Source of the DNA: Ruminococcus sp. | GTDB taxonomy: Bacteria > Bacillota > Clostridia > Oscillospirales > Ruminococcaceae | Direction: 5' to 3' | DNA length: 64,000 nt | Assembly (NCBI GenBank): GCA_017960805.1 | Contig: JAGCYM010000007.1 | Location: forward strand, 1 to 64,000 | Shown: positions 6,849 through 13,090 of the stretch, in pieces | How positions within the stretch are numbered: position 1 is the stretch's first letter | Layout of the letters: each line of letters starts with the position of its first letter | Made by a program: the position numbers and the translations under genes | Notes under the pieces: model-generated | The model's database searches: none | Told to the model about the DNA's origin: nothing | Seen by the model: the letters and a program-made list of their open reading frames with translations, nothing else

Positions 6849-7742
6849 ATGATATTTGAATTCTTGAAATCAGTTATTCTCGGCATCGTTGAGGGTATTA
6901 CAGAGTGGCTTCCTGTCAGCAGTACGGGACATCTCATACTCGTTGATGAGTTCCTGAAGCTCAAGGTAAGTGACAATGAGGCAACAAATGAAGCGTTTAT
7001 CAAGATGTTTGATGTCGTTATACAGCTAGGAGCTATACTGGCTGTCGTGGTCATCTTCTGGAAAAAACTCTTTCCGTTCGGTAAGGAAAACAATCCTCAT
7101 CCATGGAAGAAGGAAGGTTTCGGATCTTACGTAAAGACTGACATCTTTGTAATGTGGTTCAAGGTAATTATCGCATGTATCCCGGCGGCGATAGTCGGAG
7201 TTCTTGCTGATGACTGGATCGATGATCACTTCTACAATCCATGGGTAGTAGCGATAGCGCTCATCACATTCGGTATTGCGTTCATCATTGTTGAGAACTG
7301 GAACAAAGACCGTAAACCAAAGGTTAATTCAATCTCAGAACTTACATATCAGGCAGCTCTTATAATCGGCGGCTTCCAGCTCATAGCCGCTCTTTTTCCT
7401 GGAACATCCCGTTCCGGTGCTACGATCGTCGGAGCACTTCTCATTGGTATCTCACGTACAGTTGCTGCAGAGTTTACATTCTACCTTGCGGTACCAGTAA
7501 TGTTCGGTGCTAGTCTTCTGAAGATTGTTAAATACGTCCTCAAGGATGAAGGCGGATTCACAGCTTCTCAGTTAGGCGTTCTTCTAATTGGTATGATAGT
7601 TGCATTTGTTGTATCTATCTTCGTTATCAAGTTCCTTATGGACTATATAAAGAAGCACGATTTCAAGGTATTCGGCTGGTACAGAATAGTACTTGGAGTT
7701 ATAGTATTACTGTATTTTGGTATCAAGACAATCGCTGCATAA
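6849..7742 (+). CDS. uppP: Undecaprenyl-diphosphatase (BacA family)
   Basis: This integral membrane enzyme dephosphorylates undecaprenyl diphosphate to recycle the lipid carrier for peptidoglycan synthesis, and confers bacitracin tolerance. Both family signatures are clear: GIVEGITEWLPVSSTGH near the N-terminus (Glu15 and Glu19 of the ExxxE motif) and PGTSRSGATI at about residue 183. There are about eight hydrophobic segments. Length (297 residues) is slightly above the family norm because of a hydrophilic loop at about 75-95. The gene is a single unit with its own promoter and a strong terminator. Confidence 0.95.
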   Translation: MIFEFLKSVILGIVEGITEWLPVSSTGHLILVDEFLKLKVSDNEATNEAFIKMFDVVIQLGAILAVVVIFWKKLFPFGKENNPHPWKKEGFGSYVKTDIFVMWFKVIIACIPAAIVGVLADDWIDDHFYNPWVVAIALITFGIAFIIVENWNKDRKPKVNSISELTYQAALIIGGFQLIAALFPGTSRSGATIVGALLIGISRTVAAEFTFYLAVPVMFGASLLKIVKYVLKDEGGFTASQLGVLLIGMIVAFVVSIFVIKFLMDYIKKHDFKVFGWYRIVLGVIVLLYFGIKTIAA

Positions 7743-7752
7743 TAGAAACAAG

Positions 7753-7798
7753 GCTGTCACTTCAGGATTGATTTCCTGAAGATGACAGCTTCTTTTTT
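7753..7798 (+). terminator. uppP: Terminator of uppP
   Basis: A long stem (GCTGTCA...CTTCAGGA with TCCTGAAG...TGACAGC, 7753-7789) is followed by TTCTTTTTT. Confidence 0.9.
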
Positions 7799-7856
7799 GC
7801 AGTATGATCAGCTTTTTACACTAATTTACATTATATTGCTCACTTTTAGAAATATC

Positions 7857-7886
7857 TTGACTTTTTTCACGCCTATATAGTATAAT
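7857..7886 (+). promoter_or_regulatory. Promoter and leader hairpin of the solute-binding protein gene
   Basis: TTGACT (7857-7862) and TATAAT (7881-7886) are 18 nt apart. The 5' leader of about 65 nt can pair GGTAAC (7890-7895) with GTTACC (7922-7927); I do not recognise it as a known riboswitch. Confidence 0.7.
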
Positions 7887-7959
7887 TGGGGTAACAGGTA
7901 AGGTGCTATCTCCCTCTAATAGTTACCTCGGAAAAAAGCCGTGAAAGGAGTTTTAGAAC

Positions 7960-9393
7960 ATGAACAAGCTCAATAGAGTACTGGTAGGCCTTTTTGCATT
8001 TTCAATGATCGCTGCATCTTCAACATCATGTCAGAGCAAGGAGACTTCAGAAAATAACAGCCACTATAAGGAGGAAGACGAATATACTGTTTCTGTTGAT
8101 GAGAAAGAAGTCAAGGGCCAGAACAGTGTGGATATCGAAGGACAGACAATCGTCTGGCTGGCTGATTATGATCTCAATCCCACTAATAACAACGACAGAT
8201 CTGTTGCACTTTCACTGTTTGAGGATGTGTATGGCGCTAAGGTAAAATTTGTTAAGGCTGATTCCAATGAAAAGTTCTCCAAGCTTGCTACGCTGATCCT
8301 CTCAGGTGACGAGGTGGATATGTTCCCGTATGAATGGGATGCTGTTCCGAACGGTGTAGTCAAGGACCAGTATCAGCCGCTTGATCCGTATTATAATGTA
8401 ATGGGAATGAACGAAGATGGTCTTTGGGATGATATGACTGAAGTAATTGATATGTTCGAATACAACGGTAATCACTATGTTGTTCCCTTTACTGTATCAG
8501 ATCCTCTTGTCATCACATACAGCCGGAAGCTTATGGAAGAGCAGGGACTTGATGATCCTTATGAGCTTTATCTTGACGGAAAGTGGGACTGGGATGTGTT
8601 CATGGATATGATGGAGTCATTCGTATCCGGTGCTCCTGACGGTACGCAGCGTTACGGCATAAACGGCTGGTTCGGACAGGCAATAATCCAGTCAACTGGA
8701 CACACTGTAATCAATTATGACGGCAAGAAGTTTGAAAACAATATAGACGATCCGGAGATTGAAAAAGCGGAACTCCTTATGCAGGAGATTGCTTCTAAAC
8801 ACTTATATCAGCCTGACTGGATCGGATATTTCCCAGATAATCATTCAACCCTATTCTTTGCTATGGGCGACTGGGCTCTTGGTACTTCAAACGCGAAAAA
8901 TCCGGATTCTGACCTTATGGTTGTTCCATTCCCGAAATCGCCGGATGCGAAAAAGAATTATCTCTGCTGCAACTATGCGGCTAAAATGCTTGTTAAGAAC
9001 TCAACTAAGGGAGATGCTGTTGCAACATACATCAAGTGTGAACGCTTAGCTGCAACACAGGAGGAATACAAGAAGGTTGCCAAGCAGAAAGCACTTGTTG
9101 AAGAAAAGACAGCTTCCGGCAAAGTTAAGTCGTTTATTACTGAAGAGCAGTATGATGCTCTCAGATCATTCCTGGATCCGAAAGAAGTTACACCAATGTT
9201 TGATTTTGCATATGGTATGGGAGATATCATGAATAATGACGGAGAGTACACTTATGAGACACGCGGCGTAATGAACAATCTGACACAGGCGCTTCTTGAG
9301 GGGAATGATGCTGTAGATTCATGGGCTACACTTCGTGATTCTTGGACTGGAGTGATCGATGAGGAAGTTAAGCGGTTCAATGAAACGAGATGA
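7960..9393 (+). CDS. Extracellular solute-binding lipoprotein of an ABC importer (family 1)
   Basis: A 477-residue lipoprotein. The signal peptide ends in STSC (lipid Cys at residue 24), then a charged linker leads into a periplasmic-binding-protein fold typical of carbohydrate ABC importers: LATLILSGDEVDMFPYEWD, VPFTVSDPLVITYSRKLMEEQG and DGKWDWDVFMDMME are characteristic family 1 (MalE-like) stretches. A strong AAAGGAG precedes the ATG. No permease or ATPase gene lies next to it, so it is an orphan binding protein whose membrane partners must be elsewhere, or it works as a surface sugar-capture protein. The substrate cannot be told from sequence. Confidence 0.88.
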   Translation: MNKLNRVLVGLFAFSMIAASSTSCQSKETSENNSHYKEEDEYTVSVDEKEVKGQNSVDIEGQTIVWLADYDLNPTNNNDRSVALSLFEDVYGAKVKFVKADSNEKFSKLATLILSGDEVDMFPYEWDAVPNGVVKDQYQPLDPYYNVMGMNEDGLWDDMTEVIDMFEYNGNHYVVPFTVSDPLVITYSRKLMEEQGLDDPYELYLDGKWDWDVFMDMMESFVSGAPDGTQRYGINGWFGQAIIQSTGHTVINYDGKKFENNIDDPEIEKAELLMQEIASKHLYQPDWIGYFPDNHSTLFFAMGDWALGTSNAKNPDSDLMVVPFPKSPDAKKNYLCCNYAAKMLVKNSTKGDAVATYIKCERLAATQEEYKKVAKQKALVEEKTASGKVKSFITEEQYDALRSFLDPKEVTPMFDFAYGMGDIMNNDGEYTYETRGVMNNLTQALLEGNDAVDSWATLRDSWTGVIDEEVKRFNETR

Positions 9394-9427
9394 ACATGAC
9401 CAGCAAAGAAAGAACAGATAGATGAAC

Positions 9428-9466
9428 AAAAAAATGAGGTTGTCACATGGCAACCTCATTTTTATA
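9428..9466. terminator. Bidirectional terminator between convergent genes
   Basis: A 12-bp stem (9431-9442 with 9451-9462) flanked by A- and T-runs serves the solute-binding protein gene on the plus strand and the small membrane protein gene on the minus strand. Confidence 0.9.
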
Positions 9467-9472
9467 AAATTA

Positions 9473-9691
9473 TTATTTTCGCTGAGCTGTAGTCTGAGTA
9501 TTGCGAGGCCTCTTCTCAACTTTTGTATTGAGGAAAATGTCGCGGTTCTCACTGAACTTCATACTGTCCTTAACAGTATAATCTGAAGCACCAGTCTGTT
9601 TATGTACGGTCTTAAGAGCTGACAGCTTTGGAAGAACAACAGCGCATGCAATTATGAGGCCGATAAGGAAGCAAATAAATATTCCGCCCAT
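9473..9691 (-). CDS. Small single-pass membrane protein in the SPFH operon
   Basis: A 72-residue protein with one N-terminal membrane segment (about 3-22, GIFICFLIGLIIACAVVL) and a hydrophilic tail (LSALKTVHKQTGASDYTVKD onward). I do not recognise its family. AGGAGG precedes the ATG, and the gene begins 4 nt after the zinc-ribbon protein gene, so it is the third gene of an operon with the SPFH protein. By position it may be an accessory of that membrane complex. It ends at the shared terminator. Confidence 0.75.
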   Translation of the reverse strand: MGGIFICFLIGLIIACAVVLPKLSALKTVHKQTGASDYTVKDSMKFSENRDIFLNTKVEKRPRNTQTTAQRK

Positions 9692-9695
9692 TTCA

Positions 9696-10790
9696 TCAAC
9701 CTCCTAGTAAAAAGTGAAGGAGCAGCCACAGTATCGATAATACAGTACCTACACCGCCGGAAATACCAAGGAACATTGCTGCAGCCTTACCCTTATCAGC
9801 GGGAAGGTTACCAACTATTTTTCCTGTCTGTCCGTTCATTGCAAAAGTGTACTTTGTGTTGTTCCATGTTGTGTTCAGTATCCATACGGGATAAAGAGCA
9901 TACTGAGATTTTGCGTCTTTGAGTTTAACTGCTGAGCTTTCAATACGAACAGTATCATATCCTCTTACAGTTGCCTGAAAAGCGGCTTCAGTACTCCTCT
10001 TTATACGTGCATTTGCCCGGTTTATGCTGTCTGTAGAGGAAACATCATACTTATCAGCAAGATAACCTGAAAGATATGCGGTCTTGAAGTCGACTGCCTG
10101 ACTGAAATCAAATGGTTCAATTGATTCCATAAGGTCATCCGGCATCTTTTCAGAGCCATCAACAGGAACATGTGCAAATGCGATCTTTCCTTTTCTGACA
10201 GCCTGATAATATGAAGTTTCTGTATAGTAGTAGTTAGCATCAGACCAAGTCTTTTTGCTTTCAGCTCTGAAGCACATGCTGGCATCAGCTTCTGCTCCGA
10301 AGAGCCATACAGGAACGTAAAGTCCCTTGATCTCATCTATGTGGTTCTGATCTTTAAATACCTTCGGAAGAAGTGATTTACCTGTAACAAACTTTTCATA
10401 GGCTGCTTTTGCAGCTTCCTTGTTGAGCTTGAAGGGGATAATGAGATCAGGACGAAGGTCACCCGAGAAAGTGCCTGCCATTATGACAGGGTTATTACAG
10501 TAGGGACAGAAGGAAGCACCTGTGGTTTCCTCAGCCATAATCTGGCCGCCGCAGGATTTGCAGGAGTAAATGCGGATATTGCTGGCTTCTCCTTCTTCCC
10601 ATTCACTGCCGCCTGTGGTTTCCCAGGTCATGTCATCGCCAGTGGATTCTTGTAGCTGTTCATTATAATCCTGTACCGTTTCGACGTCAAACTCCGAGTC
10701 ACAGTACGGGCATTTCATTTTCTGAGCCGTACTGTTGAACTCGAGTTTCGCGCCACAGCACGGACATTTGTATTCGTTTGCGTCCGCCAT
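9696..10790 (-). CDS. TFIIB-type zinc-ribbon membrane protein (YdjG-like)
   Basis: A 364-residue protein with two zinc ribbons at the N-terminus: CPCCGAKLEF...CPYCDSEF (about 9-29) and CKSCGGQIM...CPYCNNP (about 77-100). A middle domain includes IPFKLNKEAAKAAYEKFV and GLYVPVWLFGAEAD, and a C-terminal hydrophobic segment (GISGGVGTVLSILWLLLHFLL) likely anchors it in the membrane. This is the layout of Bacillus subtilis YdjG, which works with YdjH and YdjI to recruit the PspA-type stress protein. It lies directly downstream of a YdjI-like SPFH gene, as in that operon. No PspA gene is visible here. Confidence 0.78.
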   Translation of the reverse strand: MADANEYKCPCCGAKLEFNSTAQKMKCPYCDSEFDVETVQDYNEQLQESTGDDMTWETTGGSEWEEGEASNIRIYSCKSCGGQIMAEETTGASFCPYCNNPVIMAGTFSGDLRPDLIIPFKLNKEAAKAAYEKFVTGKSLLPKVFKDQNHIDEIKGLYVPVWLFGAEADASMCFRAESKKTWSDANYYYTETSYYQAVRKGKIAFAHVPVDGSEKMPDDLMESIEPFDFSQAVDFKTAYLSGYLADKYDVSSTDSINRANARIKRSTEAAFQATVRGYDTVRIESSAVKLKDAKSQYALYPVWILNTTWNNTKYTFAMNGQTGKIVGNLPADKGKAAAMFLGISGGVGTVLSILWLLLHFLLGG

Positions 10791-10814
10791 GCGGTTACCT
10801 CCTGATGGGTGTGA

Positions 10815-12314
10815 TTACTTAACTATATCGTCGTCGTTGAATGGATCTCCGCACTCGCCGCAGAACTTAGGCGGGTTGAACGGATCAGCGGGCTCCCATC
10901 CGCACTTGTCGCACTTGTACTTAGGAGCACCTGATGGCTTTGTCTTGCCGCACTCTGAGCAGAATTTGCCCTTGTTGAGAGTGCCGCACTCGCATGTCCA
11001 TCCTTCAGAGTCTGCTGGCTTTGGTTTTCCACATTCAGCGCAGAATTTGCCTGTATTGCCTGTATGACCGCATGAGCAAGCCCATGTATCGGATGCTGGA
11101 GCGGGAGCTGGCATTGGCTTACCGCACTCTGCACAGAATTTGCCTGTGTTGCCTGTTTTACCGCAAGCGCAGTTCCATGTAGCGCCACCCATAGCTGCAC
11201 CTACCATGCCTGCAGCAGCTGCTGCTACTCTGGCTGCTTCTGCTTCTGCTTTGTTCTGAGCGCCCATAGCGAAGAGGTTCTGAGTAGAAGGAACACCGTT
11301 CTGCTGACCAACCATCTGTGCCATATTGAGGCCGTAGAAGCCCATTGCTGCGCCGTTTGCATTGTTTGCAGCGTCCTGCATAGCCTGAGCCTGAGCCTGT
11401 ACCATTGTTGATGCAGCGTGTGTTGGGTCTGTATCCCACATACGATCCTCGAACTTCTCAATACGCTTCTTCTGATCATCTGGGATGCTTACAGACTCGA
11501 TAGCGAGAGTTACAAGTTCAAGACCACGGTTCTCAAGCCAGAATGGGTTGAGCAGGGACTTCATAGCTTCAGTGATAGCTTCAGTCTCTCCTGGGAGCTT
11601 GTCATACTGGATGTTCTGGCTCAGCTTAGCAAATGCAGGCTGGAGTTTTGCATATATTTCGCCTTTGAGCTGCTCCTCGAGCTGAGAGAATGTGTAGGTA
11701 TTTGGTACGTTTCCTGCGAGCTTGTAAAGTGTCAAAGGATTTGATACTTTCAGCGAGAAAAGACCGAAGCAGCGGAGGTCGACAGTAAAGCTCATGTTGA
11801 GTCTAGGATAATCTACATTGAATGGAACAGGGCGTGGAGTACCGAATTTCTTTGCCTTCATTTCCTTAATGTTTATGTAGTAAACACGCTGGTCATGACC
11901 TGTTTCTCCACCGAAAGTAATACGTCTTCCGAGAACTCCGACTGTTTCCTTAAGGCTTCCGAGGAAATCTCCTGAGAAAACTGATGGTTCAGATGAAGTA
12001 TCATATACAAATTCACCGGCAACAGCACAAATTTCAACAACCTGGCCCTGATCAACGATGATCATACACTGACCTTCATTAACAACAACTACGCTTCCGT
12101 TGGTAATAATGTTGTCATTGCCTTTGTTATTGACGCCTTTTTTAACCTGCTTCTGACCTTTGATCATGAATATGTCATCGGAAAGTGAGTCACAGTAGAA
12201 AAATTCTTTCCACTGATCAGCAAGTATATTGCTTCCTGCGGTCATTGCCGCCTGACCAAGTCCGGTGTTCATTGCAGCGGTTGCAGCGTTTTTGATGATT
12301 TGTTTAAGTCCCAT
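10815..12314 (-). CDS. SPFH-domain protein (YdjI-like) with four C-terminal zinc ribbons
   Basis: A 499-residue protein. Residues about 30-290 form the SPFH/'virion core protein' domain of the YdjI family (ITNGSVVVVNEGQCMIIVDQ, NVDYPRLNMSFTVDLRCFG, ESVSIPDDQKKRIEKFEDRM). An Ala/Met/Gln-rich helical stretch (about 290-375) follows, then four short zinc ribbons of the form CxCG...KFCAECGKP, separated by Pro/Ala linkers. SPFH proteins form ring or scaffold structures at membranes, and YdjI with YdjG/YdjH marks sites of membrane stress in Bacillus. Four ribbons in tandem suggest a protein- or nucleic-acid-binding tail. It is the first gene of a three-gene operon. Confidence 0.82.
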   Translation of the reverse strand: MGLKQIIKNAATAAMNTGLGQAAMTAGSNILADQWKEFFYCDSLSDDIFMIKGQKQVKKGVNNKGNDNIITNGSVVVVNEGQCMIIVDQGQVVEICAVAGEFVYDTSSEPSVFSGDFLGSLKETVGVLGRRITFGGETGHDQRVYYINIKEMKAKKFGTPRPVPFNVDYPRLNMSFTVDLRCFGLFSLKVSNPLTLYKLAGNVPNTYTFSQLEEQLKGEIYAKLQPAFAKLSQNIQYDKLPGETEAITEAMKSLLNPFWLENRGLELVTLAIESVSIPDDQKKRIEKFEDRMWDTDPTHAASTMVQAQAQAMQDAANNANGAAMGFYGLNMAQMVGQQNGVPSTQNLFAMGAQNKAEAEAARVAAAAAGMVGAAMGGATWNCACGKTGNTGKFCAECGKPMPAPAPASDTWACSCGHTGNTGKFCAECGKPKPADSEGWTCECGTLNKGKFCSECGKTKPSGAPKYKCDKCGWEPADPFNPPKFCGECGDPFNDDDIVK

Positions 12315-12596
12315 GATAATAGCTCCTTTCGGGTCATGCCCTTCAAAATATCAGCAAATATTACATTTTGCCGCATTATAAGCATAATTATGTCAGTTTA
12401 GTACTAACACAGGTAAATTATAACATATAATAACTAAAAATGCAACAGGCAGGAAGAAAAATATGTTGCTTTTTCTTCCTGCCTGTTAAGTTCACTTTCT
12501 GATATTCCTAAAAAACTAAAATGCCTGTTATTGATGTTTTACGTCAGTGGATCATTCGATGCAAATCAAAGAACTTATCCGCTGCTTATGTGACTA
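12315..12596. other. Leader/spacer region upstream of the SPFH operon
   Basis: This holds an 18-bp hairpin at 12444-12487 and a TTAGTACTAA palindrome at 12398-12407 about 85 nt upstream of the SPFH gene. A possible but unsupported 28-codon plus-strand frame starts at 12521. I could not place a convincing promoter for the SPFH operon. Confidence 0.5.
12433..12487. terminator. Long perfect hairpin upstream of the SPFH operon
   Basis: An 18-bp perfect stem (12444-12461 with 12470-12487) with an 8-nt loop is followed on the minus strand by GCATTTTT. It would stop minus-strand transcription coming from the ArsC/28-codon ORF region before it reaches the SPFH operon. Confidence 0.75.
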
Positions 12597-12683
12597 TCAA
12601 TAATTAGCTGCCCAGCCAATGCCTATAACACGACCTATGAAATAACATTCACCTAAATAGATCAGAATTAATATAGGTGTCAT
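12597..12683 (-). CDS. 28-codon hydrophobic mini-ORF with strong ribosome binding site
   Basis: The ORF reads MTPILILIYLGECYFIG then RVIGIGWAANY and stop. AAAGGAGG lies 9 nt before the ATG, much stronger than expected by chance. It starts 64 nt after the ArsC-like gene, and a minus-strand TATAAG box lies upstream, so it could be co-transcribed or independent. The peptide is mostly hydrophobic and could insert in a membrane, as small toxins and regulatory peptides do. It could equally be the tail of a decayed gene that kept a good ribosome site by chance. I recognise no family. Confidence 0.4.
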   Translation of the reverse strand: MTPILILIYLGECYFIGRVIGIGWAANY

Positions 12684-12746
12684 TTACGCTTTCCTCCTTT
12701 CTAAATATAATACTTATAGTGTCAAATTACACTTCTGTCACATCAA

Positions 12747-13088
12747 TTAATCCCACTCACTCCAGATTTCCGGACAATATCCTATCGTAGCGCTTTTTCC
12801 GTTGCGTACCACAGGCGTTTTTATAAGCTGCTGATTCTCAAACAGCTTTTCTTCCCGGTCACTGTCAGAGAGGTATTTCATCAGAGTGAGGGTATCCTTA
12901 TCCTTTGCCGATTCGTTTATCATCTGGTCGATGCCGCCGACAGCACGCTTTACATTATCAAACTCTCCGCGGCTCATTCCTTTTTCCTTCATGTCAATGA
13001 GCTGGAACTTGATGCCGCGTTCTTTGAACCATCTTTCTGCTTTTTTTGTGTCGAAGCATTTCTTTGCTCCGAATATCTGAATATTCAA
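12747..13088 (-). CDS. ArsC/Spx-family thioredoxin-fold protein
   Basis: A 113-residue protein of the ArsC-related family (YffB/Spx type). The N-terminal motif IQIFGAKKCFDTKKAERWF has a single conserved Cys at residue 11 (CxxT/K pattern rather than CxxC), and the family's C-terminal LIKTPVVRNG stretch is present. Such proteins are glutathione/thioredoxin-linked reductases or, in the Spx branch, RNA polymerase regulators. The RNA-polymerase-binding Gly of Spx cannot be confirmed by eye, so the general family name is kept. The start is a TTG at 13088 with GGAGGA from the end of the GH3 gene just upstream. The two genes are only 2 nt apart and co-transcribed. Confidence 0.8.
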   Translation of the reverse strand: MNIQIFGAKKCFDTKKAERWFKERGIKFQLIDMKEKGMSRGEFDNVKRAVGGIDQMINESAKDKDTLTLMKYLSDSDREEKLFENQQLIKTPVVRNGKSATIGYCPEIWSEWD

Positions 13089-13090
13089 GG

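Noticed and set aside
7887..7950. Leader of the solute-binding protein gene as a riboswitch
   Set aside because: A GGTAAC/GTTACC helix is possible, but no conserved motif of a riboswitch class I know is present.
12521..12607. Plus-strand 28-codon ORF (starts MPVIDVLRQW)
   Set aside because: No ribosome binding site precedes it and it overlaps the better-supported minus-strand mini-ORF.
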